From an uncultured Dorea sp. (GTDB lineage: Bacteria; Bacillota; Clostridia; Lachnospirales; Lachnospiraceae): a DNA stretch of 64,000 nucleotides. The position numbers were made by a program, and so were the translations under genes. The stretch covers positions 1 to 64,000 of the forward strand of contig CAMBRQ010000001.1 of NCBI GenBank assembly GCA_945870325.1. Reading direction: 5' to 3'. A model generated the notes under the pieces. It ran no database searches and had not been told where the DNA came from. It saw nothing but the letters and a program-made list of their open reading frames with translations. This document shows, one piece after another, positions 8,734 to 19,648 of this stretch (position 1 is the stretch's first letter; the number at the start of each line of letters is the position of its first letter).

Positions 8734-10020
8734 CTACGCCTCCTCAATCTTCACCGTTATCATCTCAAGATCCGGATACTTTTCCAACTGCTCTTTTGTT
8801 AACTTAATCTCTTCCATCTCACCAGGCGCAACTACCGGTCGTTTCTTATGAATCACTCGCTCATCGTCAAAATATGCACTTATAAAGCAATTCTGATATA
8901 CGCCGCCAACACGGAAACGTACTGTCAGTGTATCAGCCATCCGGTCTACATGAATTGTTTCCGGCACGGTATAACGCACACCATCTGTTGCCTTCAACCG
9001 GACACATGGCTTTTTCCCCTTATCTGATGCCGGTCTATCTGTTATTCCTTCTGATTTTACATACATGGCTGCATTCTTTCCTGCCGCTTTCGCCTCCTCA
9101 GATACGAAATCCACCAGGTCATGCACATGAAGCACATTGCCACACGCAAATACACCTTCGATATTCGTCTCCAGGCTCTCGTTGACTCTTGGTCCGGAAG
9201 TGACCGGATTCAACTCCACGCCCATTCCGCCGGAAAGTTCATTTTCCGGAATCAGTCCGACGGATAGCAGCAAAGTATCACAGGAATAGAATTCTTCTGT
9301 TCCCGAAATCGGCTTGCCTTTTCCATCTACCTCCGCAAGCGTAACTCCCTCCAGTCTTTCTTTCCCTTGAATATCAACAACTGTATGGCTTAATTTTAAC
9401 GGAATCCCATAGTCATCCAGGCACTGAACGATATTTCTTTTAAGCCCGCCGGAATATGGCATTAATTCTGCCACTACTTTTACTTTGGCTCCTTCCAACG
9501 TCATTCTTCTTGCCATGATCAGACCGATATCGCCGGAACCTAAGATGACAACTTCTCTTCCCGGCAGATAGCCTTCCATATTCACCAGCCTCTGCGCCGT
9601 TCCGGCTGAAAAGATTCCCGCCGGACGATATCCCGGAATGTTCAATGCGCCTCTTGGTCTCTCTCTGCATCCCATTGCCAGGATGACTGCCTTCGCCTGA
9701 ATCTCAAAAAGCCCTTCCTCCCGATTCATAGCAGTGATCACTTTGTCTGCACGAATATCCATTACCATTGTATGAAGTTTATACTCTATCTGAAGTTCAT
9801 TTACCTGTTCGATGAATCTGCCTGCATATTCCGGTCCGGTTAGTTCTTCTTTGAATGTATGTAAGCCGAAGCCATTGTGAATACATTGATTCAGAATGCC
9901 GCCAAGTTCCTTATCTCTCTCCAGGATCAGAATGCTTTCAATTCCGTTCTCCTTAGCGGAAACTGCTGCTGCAAGCCCCGCAGGACCGCCGCCGATAATC
10001 ACAATATCATAATTCTTCAT
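8734..10020 (-). CDS. FAD/NAD(P)-dependent oxidoreductase (GlpB-like partner)
   Basis: A 428-residue pyridine-nucleotide disulfide-type oxidoreductase. An N-terminal FAD Rossmann motif (VIIGGGPAGLAAAV), a central NAD(P) motif (VVILGSGDIGLIMARRM) and a C-terminal FAD-contact segment (EGVFACGNVLHVHDLVD) are all visible. I chose the ATG at 10020 (MKNYDIV), with AAGGAGG upstream; an earlier in-frame start would add 13 unconserved residues inside the preceding gene. Between a GlpA-like dehydrogenase and DUF1667 it probably passes electrons from glycerol-3-phosphate oxidation to NAD or another carrier. Confidence 0.88.
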   Translation of the reverse strand: MKNYDIVIIGGGPAGLAAAVSAKENGIESILILERDKELGGILNQCIHNGFGLHTFKEELTGPEYAGRFIEQVNELQIEYKLHTMVMDIRADKVITAMNREEGLFEIQAKAVILAMGCRERPRGALNIPGYRPAGIFSAGTAQRLVNMEGYLPGREVVILGSGDIGLIMARRMTLEGAKVKVVAELMPYSGGLKRNIVQCLDDYGIPLKLSHTVVDIQGKERLEGVTLAEVDGKGKPISGTEEFYSCDTLLLSVGLIPENELSGGMGVELNPVTSGPRVNESLETNIEGVFACGNVLHVHDLVDFVSEEAKAAGKNAAMYVKSEGITDRPASDKGKKPCVRLKATDGVRYTVPETIHVDRMADTLTVRFRVGGVYQNCFISAYFDDERVIHKKRPVVAPGEMEEIKLTKEQLEKYPDLEMITVKIEEA

Positions 10021-10036
10021 CTTTTTTTGCGCCTCC

Positions 10037-11479
10037 TTATATTGTATCTTTATTAACACCTACGACAATCTTTGATGCTCCTCCCGACTTCGTAACATCC
10101 TGCATATCTACCTTCAGTTCCCTTGCCAGAATCTCCATAGTTCTTGGCGAACAGAAGCCAGCCTGACAGCGTCCCATGCCCGCTCTTGTCCTGCGTTTCA
10201 CTCCATCCAGAGATCTCGCGCCAAGAGGACGTCTGATCGCATCAATAATCTCACCTTCTGTTATCATCTCACACCGGCAGATAATATTGCCGTATGCCGG
10301 ATTATTTTTTATTAACTCTATCCGTTCCTCTTTTGATAATGTCTCCGGATTCAGGATTCCTTTTCTCGTTGCGATGAACTCTTCTTTTTCTTCCAGCCTC
10401 ATCTTATCTCTTAACATATCTGCAACTAATTCTCCGATCGCCGGACAGCTGGTAAGCCCCGGAGACTCAATTCCTGCACAATCAATGAAGCCTTTGGCGT
10501 CTTCTACCTCTTCAATGATGAATTCATCCTGATCTTCATGCGCCCGAAGCCCTGCGAATGAAGTGATTACCTGTCTCATCGGAAGGTTCTTTACATTCAT
10601 TCCCGCTTTTGCAAGCACCTGGTCAAGTCCTTCCCTGGTTGTATTCGTTCCTTCTTTATTAGGAATATCGATTGCAGTTGGTCCTACCAGCAGATTGCCA
10701 TGGGCAGTTGGCGCTACAAGAACCCCCTTTCCATAGATACCCGGCAAGGCAAATATTGTACTGCTCACATGTTTTCCGGCACTTTTATCCAACAGGAAAT
10801 AATCTCCCTTTCTTGCAGTAATATGTATCTTCTGATCACTGACCATATTGTGGAAATGATCTGCATACACACCGGCTGCATTTACCACATATCCAGCCCT
10901 ATAATCTCCCTGACTTGTATGTAGTATAAATCCTTCCTCTGATTTTTCAATCTTCTGGACTTCCGTATGAAACCGAAATTCCACACCATTCGTATTCGCA
11001 TTTTCTGCCAGTGCAATATTAAGACCGAAAGGGCACACGATTCCTCCGGTAGGCGCATATAGCGCTGCATATACCTCATCCGTAATATTCGGTTCCCTCT
11101 CTTTTACTTCTTCTTTCATCAGAATCTGAAGCCCCCAAACCCCATTGGCAACTCCTCTGTCATATAGTTCCTGTAATCTTGGCATATCTTTTTTGTCCAA
11201 ACAGATTACCAGTGAACCATTGCGGAAAAAAGGAAAATCCAGATCCTTAGATAACTGTTCCATCATTGCATTACCTCGCAGATTCATCTTCGCCTTCATA
11301 GAACCGATTGGCGCATCGTACCCGGCATGGACGATTCCGCTGTTGGCTTTGGAAGTTCCACAGCATACATCTTCTTCTCTTTCTAATACACACGCATTCA
11401 CTTTGTATCGGGAAAGTTCTCGTGCAATGGCACTGCCAGATACCCCCGCTCCTATAATTATCACATCATAATCATACAT
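10037..11479 (-). CDS. glpA: Anaerobic glycerol-3-phosphate dehydrogenase, GlpA-like
   Basis: A 480-residue FAD enzyme: a DAO fold beginning DVIIIGAGVSGSAIAREL, followed near residues 395-450 by a BFD-like [2Fe-2S] domain (IICRCEMITEGEI...AGMGRCQAGFC). It oxidises glycerol 3-phosphate to dihydroxyacetone phosphate. The start at 11479 follows AGGAGGAG. It is downstream of glpK, separated by a 146-bp gap that contains a terminator hairpin, and 16 bp upstream of its FAD partner. Together with GlpK and GlpP this makes a complete catabolic route for glycerol; no facilitator gene is in the window. Confidence 0.85.
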   Translation of the reverse strand: MYDYDVIIIGAGVSGSAIARELSRYKVNACVLEREEDVCCGTSKANSGIVHAGYDAPIGSMKAKMNLRGNAMMEQLSKDLDFPFFRNGSLVICLDKKDMPRLQELYDRGVANGVWGLQILMKEEVKEREPNITDEVYAALYAPTGGIVCPFGLNIALAENANTNGVEFRFHTEVQKIEKSEEGFILHTSQGDYRAGYVVNAAGVYADHFHNMVSDQKIHITARKGDYFLLDKSAGKHVSSTIFALPGIYGKGVLVAPTAHGNLLVGPTAIDIPNKEGTNTTREGLDQVLAKAGMNVKNLPMRQVITSFAGLRAHEDQDEFIIEEVEDAKGFIDCAGIESPGLTSCPAIGELVADMLRDKMRLEEKEEFIATRKGILNPETLSKEERIELIKNNPAYGNIICRCEMITEGEIIDAIRRPLGARSLDGVKRRTRAGMGRCQAGFCSPRTMEILARELKVDMQDVTKSGGASKIVVGVNKDTI

Positions 11480-11559
11480 GATTGCTTCTCCTCCTATCAT
11501 AATATCCACTCAGTTAATTTTTTTAAGACATTTCTCTTCTTAAGAAATATCTTAAAATC

Positions 11560-11615
11560 AAAAAGGAGCCAGTAAAATAAACGCATCTCTTTCAATGCGA
11601 CTATTGCTGGCTCCT
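11560..11615 (-). terminator. Regulated terminator between glpK and glpA, putative GlpP target
   Basis: On the minus strand a 9-bp outer stem (11607-11615 with 11564-11572), an interior loop and a 5-bp inner stem (11595-11599 with 11582-11586) end in T5. The same two-stem layout and a similar upstream 'TGAAT...TGAGA' segment occur before glpP, so both are candidates for GlpP antitermination. Confidence 0.65.
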
Positions 11616-11654
11616 CTCTCATGCAACGATCTATTCACTTGATACTATTTTGGT

Positions 11655-13184
<1,530 letters not shown>

Positions 13185-13206
13185 TTATTATTAGCACCTC
13201 ACGGCT

Positions 13207-13776
13207 TTACATCTGCCATACATCCTGATTCGTGGTTGATACTGCAATCACTCCCGCTGACAGGGCTGCCATCACTGACTCTTTATCCCGAATCAGCCCA
13301 CCTGCGATAATCGGCGTTCTGGATTCCTTACAGATCTTACCGATCACCTTCGGCATAAGACCCGGCAATACTTCAATAAAATCAGGTCTTACCATGGATT
13401 GCTGCTGCTTGATATTCTCTAATGCCATAGAATCAATCAGAAAATATCTCAAAATCGTACACAGAGATAATTCTCTTCCCCTTCGGATTAACGTAGGCTT
13501 GGTCGTGATAATTCCATCAGCCATCGTATGATTCTTAATATAATCTACGGCTATCTCCTTTGAACTCAATCCCGTAATTAAATCCATATGTACCATTGCA
13601 AGCATTCCTGCCTTCTTAACCTTTTCAACAATATCCCCTATCGAGCAGATGTCTCCAAATAAGATAAAGACTACTTTGATATTCTCTGACTTACAACACT
13701 TTTCCAAACCATCCTTATCTTTAATTGCCGCAATCACTGGATTGCTCTCAATCGTATCGTAATATTTTCTGTCCAT
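13207..13776 (-). CDS. glpP: Glycerol-3-phosphate responsive antiterminator
   Basis: A 189-residue TIM-barrel-like protein of the GlpP family (NPVIAAIKDKDGLEKCCKS at the start, VVFILFGDICSIG, HMDLITGLSSKE, ADGIITTKPTLIRRGRE, then the phosphate-binding IIAGGLIRDKE). GlpP binds leader mRNA with glycerol 3-phosphate and lets polymerase pass a terminator. First gene of the glp operon, itself preceded by a promoter and terminator, so it probably regulates its own operon. Confidence 0.92.
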   Translation of the reverse strand: MDRKYYDTIESNPVIAAIKDKDGLEKCCKSENIKVVFILFGDICSIGDIVEKVKKAGMLAMVHMDLITGLSSKEIAVDYIKNHTMADGIITTKPTLIRRGRELSLCTILRYFLIDSMALENIKQQQSMVRPDFIEVLPGLMPKVIGKICKESRTPIIAGGLIRDKESVMAALSAGVIAVSTTNQDVWQM

Positions 13777-13838
13777 CTGCCTCCACCTTCATTCCTTAAT
13801 CGCTTGCCAGTTCTATCCCACAAAAAGGATATTCAAAG

Positions 13839-13885
13839 AAAAAAGAGCAAACTAAATAACAACACTTTGTTGTATCATTTGCTCT
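13839..13885 (-). terminator. Leader terminator of the glp operon, putative GlpP target
   Basis: On the minus strand an 8-bp outer stem (13878-13885 with 13844-13851) encloses a 6-bp inner stem (13868-13873 with 13859-13864) and runs into T6. It sits between the promoter and the glpP start, so transcription of the operon must read through it. Confidence 0.75.
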
Positions 13886-13916
13886 CTTGTCTCAGCACAT
13901 TCATTTAACTATATAA

Positions 13917-13945
13917 ACTATATCATATCATGCTAATTTTCACAA
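13917..13945 (-). promoter_or_regulatory. Promoter of the glp operon
   Basis: Minus-strand TTGTGA (13940-13945) and TATAGT (13917-13922) with 17-bp spacing, about 30 bp before the leader terminator. Confidence 0.6.
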
Positions 13946-13968
13946 CTATTTTTATAATGATTGATGAT

Positions 13969-16005
13969 TTATTGGTGACTTTTTTTCTCCTGCCTTCTCC
14001 AAAGCATCCCTCCACTTCCCAGGATTATAAGTACAGCTACAAATCCAAATGCAACTACAATCTCTCCAGCCATCCCCTCTTCTTCACCACTATCCATCGA
14101 CTTTTTCTCCTTCATCGACTCCGCTGAACCACTAATCTTTTGGACAACTGGTTTTACTATCTTTTCCAGTATACTCTTTTTTTCAACCACCTGAAATTTC
14201 AGTCTTGAAGTTGTCTGGTTTCCCGCCTTATCATATGCCTTTACCGAGATCTCATAATCTTTACGGTCTTGTACATTGTACTGATAAACCTTGCCTCTTG
14301 AAGATGTCTTCTGTAACACTCCATTCACACGTATCTCATCAATGAAGTCTTCTTGATTCTTAAGCGTAATCTGAAATTCCTTTTCTTCTTCGTATGTCTC
14401 TCCCTCCTCCACATCTTTATAGATTACCTGTGGAGGTGTATGGTCTATCACAAAATGTGCCTTTGCTGTTCCTGTATTCCCTGCTGAATCTACGGCTTTG
14501 ATTTCTAACGCATGGCTTCCTTCCCTTGTTACTTTATCTCCCATGTGGTAAGGCTTTCCATCCAGCGTTATGGTATATGTATAACTGGTAAAATCCTGAA
14601 TACACTCTTCTGCCGGATAATTCCAACAGAAACTCTGTAGATACTGATGGTCAATCTGATCCACATATCCAATGACAGGATTCTCCTTATCGATAATGAC
14701 CTGTGCACTGCTATTATCCCCATATCCAGACTGATCCTTAGCCTCTACACTTAACTGATAGATGCCATCCTCCGTCAGTGTCTGGCATGCACGGATTCCA
14801 TTCCCTGTGTCTTTCCACTCTTCGGCTTTCATTACTGTCACTTTCCCCTGTGGATCTTCCCATCTGGCACTAGCACTTGCCTGTCCAATCAGATTCTCTT
14901 CTTCTATTAGGTAGTTCACTTCTACCGGCTGGCTGGTTATCATATAGTTCTGAACACCTTCTATGGATGCCTTGGGCGGTTGGCTGTCAATATAGATTCC
15001 CACCGTCTGTTCAGCGTGATTTCCAGCCCGATCCCTAATCCTTATGGTAACAGGCACTGCATTCCCTTTCGCTGACATCTGCGCAATCCGAAATCCCGCA
15101 TTTGCCTGGTGACTGCTGCCAAATAGTTGGTTTTCCGAAAAGCAGGTGATATATTCTGCCTGGCTTCCCTTCTCTCCATCTTCACCTATAACACTAATAA
15201 ACACTTCTTTCTGATACCACGCATCCAGCCCTCTCGGTGTCTGTATCCGAATAACGGGCGCTATCGTATCAATCCTGAAATCCCGTTCCAGTGTATATTC
15301 TTCAATACGCCTGCCTGTTTCATCCTCCATCCATACAGACAGGTGATTCGTCCCTTCCTGGAATTTCTCTTTCTCAATTCGCATCTTCCCTTCTGGCTGC
15401 TTCAATTCGCCCTCTGTTATCTGGCCATCACTATCTGAAAAACGATATTTTGTAGTTCCTCTGATGCTCATATGACAGATCTCTACATCTGGCTTTGTAA
15501 TATAATAGCCATTTTCTCCGTCTTCTGGTGCAATTACTATCTCAAAGCATACCATTTCTTCCGGAGGTTCCTCCCCTCCGCCCTCTACTTCTTCCGGAGG
15601 CTTTTCTTCCCCTTCCGACGGCTGCTCTTCTCCTTTGTCTTCATCTTCCGCTTTATCTTCGCCTTCCTCTTTGTCGCCATCTTTCCCTTTGTCTCGATTC
15701 TCCCCTTTGTCTTCATCTTCTGGCAATTTCCCATTCTCCCAATTACGTTCCGGTATCCTTCCGTCTTCCTCATCCGGCAACATTTCTCCTCCTTCTTCCC
15801 TGAATGACTGTTCTGTTCCTCCCGACAACTTCGCACCCTCTTCTCCTTCTCCAGACACACCAAATGCCTTACGATTCTCCTGTGCATTTGCAAGACACAT
15901 TCTTTCTTCTTGCGCATATGCCAGATCCACGAATCTCTCCTGCTGACAATATAACATTACCATCACAACAAGAAATGCCACAATACTTCTCAGTTTCCTA
16001 CCCAT
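13969..16005 (-). CDS. Secreted, membrane-anchored protein with Ig-like repeats
   Basis: A 678-residue exported protein. An N-terminal signal peptide (~1-31, ending LAYA) is followed by an acidic, lysine-rich low-complexity linker (~65-150, repeated EDKGE/EEP). Then come about four bacterial Ig-like domains, most ending in a 'D.AGN ... F.ID..PP' strand pair (e.g. near RIRDRAGNHAEQ and KAVDSAGNTGTAK). A single transmembrane helix (IVVAFGFVAVLIILG) and a short basic tail close it. The linker would hold the Ig stack away from the membrane. It overlaps the upstream pseudokinase gene by 16 bp, so the two are translated together and probably form one surface complex. Function unknown. Confidence 0.75.
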   Translation of the reverse strand: MGRKLRSIVAFLVVMVMLYCQQERFVDLAYAQEERMCLANAQENRKAFGVSGEGEEGAKLSGGTEQSFREEGGEMLPDEEDGRIPERNWENGKLPEDEDKGENRDKGKDGDKEEGEDKAEDEDKGEEQPSEGEEKPPEEVEGGGEEPPEEMVCFEIVIAPEDGENGYYITKPDVEICHMSIRGTTKYRFSDSDGQITEGELKQPEGKMRIEKEKFQEGTNHLSVWMEDETGRRIEEYTLERDFRIDTIAPVIRIQTPRGLDAWYQKEVFISVIGEDGEKGSQAEYITCFSENQLFGSSHQANAGFRIAQMSAKGNAVPVTIRIRDRAGNHAEQTVGIYIDSQPPKASIEGVQNYMITSQPVEVNYLIEEENLIGQASASARWEDPQGKVTVMKAEEWKDTGNGIRACQTLTEDGIYQLSVEAKDQSGYGDNSSAQVIIDKENPVIGYVDQIDHQYLQSFCWNYPAEECIQDFTSYTYTITLDGKPYHMGDKVTREGSHALEIKAVDSAGNTGTAKAHFVIDHTPPQVIYKDVEEGETYEEEKEFQITLKNQEDFIDEIRVNGVLQKTSSRGKVYQYNVQDRKDYEISVKAYDKAGNQTTSRLKFQVVEKKSILEKIVKPVVQKISGSAESMKEKKSMDSGEEEGMAGEIVVAFGFVAVLIILGSGGMLWRRQEKKSHQ

Positions 16006-17642
16006 ACCTCTTCTCCTTCCACATGTATCTCATATTCTCTCTGCAACTTCTGAAACTCCTCTTTCTCCAGAATCTTCGGTATCTGCCGGATATATTCCCG
16101 TATGGTCTGCGCACAGACATCCCGGCCGACAGACGCATCCTTACACAATAACCGGATATGGATCATCCTAAGTTCTTCTGAGTCTTTCAATTCTTCAATT
16201 CCCTGCACACACGTATCAAGTGCCCTATCATTCCGATCGCAGGCTTCATACAATATCACAATATTCCGGTACAGTTCTTCTCGCCTGCCTGCATCCGTTT
16301 CCTGTTCCAGTACCACCTCGTACATATGCGCGGCTTCTTCTTTCTTCTCCATCTTCTCATAAGCGGATGCCATATACTCCTGAATCTCTGTTATTTCTTC
16401 ACTATTATTCCCCTCTATGTCCAGATACTTCCTGCCAAGACGCAGAATCTCTTCGGATGCTTCTTCCGTACCCAGCAGTCCGTAACCTTTCACCAGGCAA
16501 TGATAATACCGCCCCTCATCACCATTGCGAACTATTTCGCTCTTCGCTTGTTTCTCTTGAATCAGTTCTGCTTGAATCTGTTCTTCCAGGCTTTTCAGAT
16601 GCTTTTCAATCAATTCCACATCTTTTTCCTCTTCATTACTTAAAAATGCTTGAACAATGATTCCAAGATCTACAGCCGGAACATAGTTTTTTCTAATCTT
16701 ATTTAGACAGCAAAGGCTTTTCTCATAGTCCTCCACATCCAGAAAATACGCGATTGCCAATTCCATGTATTCCTCAGTATCATTGGAGGCACCTTCTGAA
16801 ACCTTCTGTATCTCTGCCCTTTTCGTTTTCTTCTTACTATCTGAATCCTCTGTCTTCTCTTCTTGTGTACTTTCCTGCGATATTCTCTCCTTCTGGTTTC
16901 CATATTCTGTGAACACGAGCATCTTGCATATAACCCCAGATGCAAGAATAATTCCTCCTGCTACAAGAATTCTACGGATACCGTGGTGGGAATTCTTCGC
17001 CTTTGTCTTATATATCGGGATAACTTTTCGAATCTCTGATACATTTTGATATGATGATTTTGATTGCCTTTTCAGGCATTTTGATATGATTCTTTGAAAT
17101 CTTTTCTCTTCTCGTTTACTTAAGGGCGGATCTGGTTCGGAGATAGACAGCAGATATTGAATCGTCTTGCCAAGCCCATAGATATCCAGCCCGATACTTG
17201 CTTTCTGATAATAGGGTTCTTCTGCCGGAAGAAATGCTTCCCGCACGACACGCCTTCGCATCAGTTTTAACTGTTTCTCATTGGAACTGGCATCCATATC
17301 CAGAAAATACAATTCCTCATCTTCTGCCAGGACAATGCTATAAGGATTCACATACTGATAATATGACTTCTTCCGACACTTATGTATCATGCTAAGTTGC
17401 CTTGTCATACTTTGAATCCAGCCGAATAATTTCTCTTTTGTAATATGGGGATGGAACTTTAGCCAGTTAGCCAATACCCTTCCCTCGACATATTCCGAAC
17501 TGATATAACATATCTGCCCATGTTCAATCAGACGCAACACGTCATATCCTTCTTTTGATGACACCCACACCACCTCTTTTTCCCATAGGGCTGAAATATT
17601 GTTGAAATTAACATTGAAACAAATTGAAATAACAGATCTCAT
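15990..17642 (-). CDS. Degenerate protein kinase with TM helix and TPR-like domain
   Basis: A 550-residue protein. Residues ~35-215 follow a Ser/Thr kinase from the hinge onward (ICYISSEYVEGRVLANWL, then QYVNPYSIVLAEDEELYFLDMD, then GLDIYGLGKTIQYLL). The N-lobe glycine loop and Lys are missing; HRD-N has become YVNPYSI and DFG reads DMD, so it should not bind ATP normally. A transmembrane helix (~225-243) follows, then a charged linker and TPR-like helices (~290-535), presumably outside the cell. The layout recalls EssB/YukC-type pseudokinase anchors, but I see no other type VII genes. The ATG at 17642 lacks a good RBS; a GTG ~80 bp inside is possible. Confidence 0.7.
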   Translation of the reverse strand: MRSVISICFNVNFNNISALWEKEVVWVSSKEGYDVLRLIEHGQICYISSEYVEGRVLANWLKFHPHITKEKLFGWIQSMTRQLSMIHKCRKKSYYQYVNPYSIVLAEDEELYFLDMDASSNEKQLKLMRRRVVREAFLPAEEPYYQKASIGLDIYGLGKTIQYLLSISEPDPPLSKREEKRFQRIISKCLKRQSKSSYQNVSEIRKVIPIYKTKAKNSHHGIRRILVAGGIILASGVICKMLVFTEYGNQKERISQESTQEEKTEDSDSKKKTKRAEIQKVSEGASNDTEEYMELAIAYFLDVEDYEKSLCCLNKIRKNYVPAVDLGIIVQAFLSNEEEKDVELIEKHLKSLEEQIQAELIQEKQAKSEIVRNGDEGRYYHCLVKGYGLLGTEEASEEILRLGRKYLDIEGNNSEEITEIQEYMASAYEKMEKKEEAAHMYEVVLEQETDAGRREELYRNIVILYEACDRNDRALDTCVQGIEELKDSEELRMIHIRLLCKDASVGRDVCAQTIREYIRQIPKILEKEEFQKLQREYEIHVEGEEVWVGN

Positions 17643-17670
17643 GATTCTTTTGAATAATAGAGTGATTTAT

Positions 17671-17699
17671 ATATTACTTGATTTACAGCAAAAATACAA
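17671..17699 (-). promoter_or_regulatory. Promoter of pseudokinase/Ig operon
   Basis: Minus-strand TTGTAT (17694-17699) and TAATAT (17671-17676), 17-bp spacing, ~30 bp before the gene start. Confidence 0.45.
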
Positions 17700-17775
17700 G
17701 TACTTTTTCAACTTTATATGATTTATTTGTAACAGTTCAGCCATAAGCCGGATTGTTACTTTATTTTCATATTGC

Positions 17776-17807
17776 AGATGCCGCCTGCTTGACCACAGGC
17801 GGCATCT
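17776..17807 (-). terminator. 12-bp perfect hairpin after second PFK
   Basis: AGATGCCGCCTG (17776-17787) pairs perfectly with 17796-17807 around an 8-nt loop, 17 bp past the PFK stop. The U-run is poor on both sides, so it may block or stabilise 3' ends rather than act alone. Confidence 0.55.
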
Positions 17808-17823
17808 TATATTGTGCGACTTA

Positions 17824-19071
17824 TTATCTATAACTTAATTCCTTAGGAGTATACAGATGTCTCGGGATACCATCAACCATGACTGGAGATACATCACCCT
17901 GGATCAACGGTCTTACGTAAGAGATGAACTCATTTGTAACGTAAGTACCATCTTCATTTACCCATTCTCTTGGAACAAGTTTCTCATCATTTGCGATCTT
18001 ATGAACATCTTTTACTTCTGTTCCGCACTGATACGGATCATCAGACAATCTCTGAAGAACTACCATCTTACCGGAATCGCCTTCATCAGCAGCCTTTACA
18101 GCTGCACCACCAACCTGATAAGCCTCCAGGATATCTACACGGGATGCTGCGTGAGATGCTGCACGCTGCAGAGTACTTAACTCAATTGCACGAGTCTTGC
18201 ATCCGATCTCTCCTGCGATGAAGCTTGCAAGATAAGAAGCAGTTCCTGATAACTGCTTATGACCAAATGCATCCACAAAGTCAATGCTGTTACCAAGTTC
18301 GCATACATAACTTCCATCAGCAGTACGGATACCCTCTGATACTGCTACAACGATAGATGTCTTCTTTTCAAGGAGTTTTTTTACATTACTGCTGAATGTC
18401 TGAAGATCGAATGTAATCTCCGGCAGATAGATCAGATCCGGACCTTCACAGTCTTCACCTTTGGACAATGCAGTTGCGCCCGTCAGCCAGCCGGCATTAC
18501 GTCCCATAATCTCTACGATTGTAACGATACCTTTTTCATATTCCAGGCAGAAGCCATCACGGATGATCTCTTTCATGGATGTACCGATATACTTCGCTGC
18601 ACTTCCGTATCCCGGTGTATGGTCTGTAAGTGCAAGGTCATTATCAATTGTCTTCGGGCATCCGATGAATCTTGTTGAAAAGCCTGTAATGATCGCATAA
18701 TCGGATAACTTCTTGATCGTATCCATGGAATCATTACCACCAATATAGATGAATGCTTCAATATCCAGTTTCTCAAGAATCTCGAAGATCTTATCATATA
18801 CTTCGCGATTCTCATGAATCTCTGGTAATTTGTAACGGCATGATCCCAAGAATGCTGCCGGTGTTCTCTTCAATAATTCTGCATCCAGTTCTGTCTGAAT
18901 ATGATCTGAAAGATCAATATATTTCTCTTCTAATAATCCCTGTATGCCATGAAGCATTCCGTATACTTTATTCGCTCCACGGTCTTTTGCTGTACGATAC
19001 ACTCCAGCAAGGCTTGAATTAATTGCTGCTGTAGGTCCCCCTGACTGTCCTACGATAACATTTCTTTTCAT
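17824..19071 (-). CDS. 6-phosphofructokinase, predicted PPi-dependent (second copy)
   Basis: A 415-residue PFK paralogous to the one at 6953-8173: same N-terminus (VIVGQSGGPTAAINSSL), same GGNDSMDT and PKTIDND signatures. Asp114 and Lys140 replace the two glycines of ATP enzymes, predicting pyrophosphate as phosphoryl donor. The protein starts after AAGGAAGGAAGGG. It lies between a divergent-function operon end (lspA-like) and the pseudokinase gene, with its own promoter and terminator-like hairpin. Why the genome keeps two such genes 10 kb apart is not evident; different substrates (e.g. sedoheptulose 7-phosphate) or conditions are possible. Confidence 0.9.
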   Translation of the reverse strand: MKRNVIVGQSGGPTAAINSSLAGVYRTAKDRGANKVYGMLHGIQGLLEEKYIDLSDHIQTELDAELLKRTPAAFLGSCRYKLPEIHENREVYDKIFEILEKLDIEAFIYIGGNDSMDTIKKLSDYAIITGFSTRFIGCPKTIDNDLALTDHTPGYGSAAKYIGTSMKEIIRDGFCLEYEKGIVTIVEIMGRNAGWLTGATALSKGEDCEGPDLIYLPEITFDLQTFSSNVKKLLEKKTSIVVAVSEGIRTADGSYVCELGNSIDFVDAFGHKQLSGTASYLASFIAGEIGCKTRAIELSTLQRAASHAASRVDILEAYQVGGAAVKAADEGDSGKMVVLQRLSDDPYQCGTEVKDVHKIANDEKLVPREWVNEDGTYVTNEFISYVRPLIQGDVSPVMVDGIPRHLYTPKELSYR

Positions 19072-19113
19072 AAACTAGTTCCCTTCCTTCCTTAAAATTG
19101 CGTCGCCATTACT

Positions 19114-19142
19114 ATATTAGTACATTTCGACATAATTGTCTA
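19114..19142 (-). promoter_or_regulatory. Promoter of second PFK gene
   Basis: Minus-strand TAGACA (19137-19142) and TAATAT (19114-19119) with 17-bp spacing. A 20-bp AT palindrome (ATAAAAATA/TATTTTTAT, 19142-19161) adjoins the -35. Confidence 0.55.
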
Positions 19143-19189
19143 TAAAAATACTTATTTTTATGCATAGTATCTTTGAAATTTATATTGGT

Positions 19190-19648
19190 CTACTTTCCAA
19201 TATTGCACATTGATGTAAGCAATGCTCCTAAAGCAATATAAAAATCTCCAAGATTAGCAGTAATACGGGCAAGAAATTTATTCTCAGTTCGAACACCTAT
19301 GTAATCAATCACTTTCCCTCTGACCAGCCGGTCGAAGATATTGCTTGCTGCTCCGGCACTTAAAAGTGTCATTCCAAGTTTCCTTACATAATGCCCTTTC
19401 TTCATAAAGATCATGGCATCATAAAACAGGACTCCAAGTCCCGTTACCACTGAAGTCCCTTTTATAACTGCCGGATGCTGATCTAAAAGATTCAATAGGA
19501 ATCCCCGATTATACACCTTGCGTATGATAATTCTTCCACCCAGAATCTTCCTGTTCTCCCCTTGGATCACATTTTCTTCTATCTGCTGCTTTATCGCTTC
19601 ATCTGTACCTAATAAAACAGCAAAAAGTCCCATCATCCATGAAAGCAT
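19190..19648 (-). CDS. Signal peptidase II-like membrane protein
   Basis: A 152-residue polytopic membrane protein with the lipoprotein signal peptidase layout: an early Asp/Lys (GTDEAIKQQIEE), an NxG block (YNRGFLL), 'GAASNIFDRLVRGKVIDYIG' and 'NLGDFYIALG'. The two catalytic aspartates of LspA (N..D and the later D) are present. It is divergent from canonical LspA, with a more polar first loop. It is the last gene of the long 29.7-19.2 kb operon and starts right at the stop of the coiled-coil gene. It may process specific lipoproteins or be a paralogue of a main lspA elsewhere. Confidence 0.75.
   Translation of the reverse strand: MLSWMMGLFAVLLGTDEAIKQQIEENVIQGENRKILGGRIIIRKVYNRGFLLNLLDQHPAVIKGTSVVTGLGVLFYDAMIFMKKGHYVRKLGMTLLSAGAASNIFDRLVRGKVIDYIGVRTENKFLARITANLGDFYIALGALLTSMCNIGK

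Noticed and set aside
15472..15946. Plus-strand open frames opposite the Ig-protein linker
   Set aside because: They are shadows of the repetitive Glu/Lys codons in the low-complexity linker; no RBS or family features.
19142..19161. AT palindrome as terminator of the lspA-like gene
   Set aside because: Pure AT stem without G-C pairs would be weak; it also overlaps the -35 of the second PFK, so an operator or chance is likelier.
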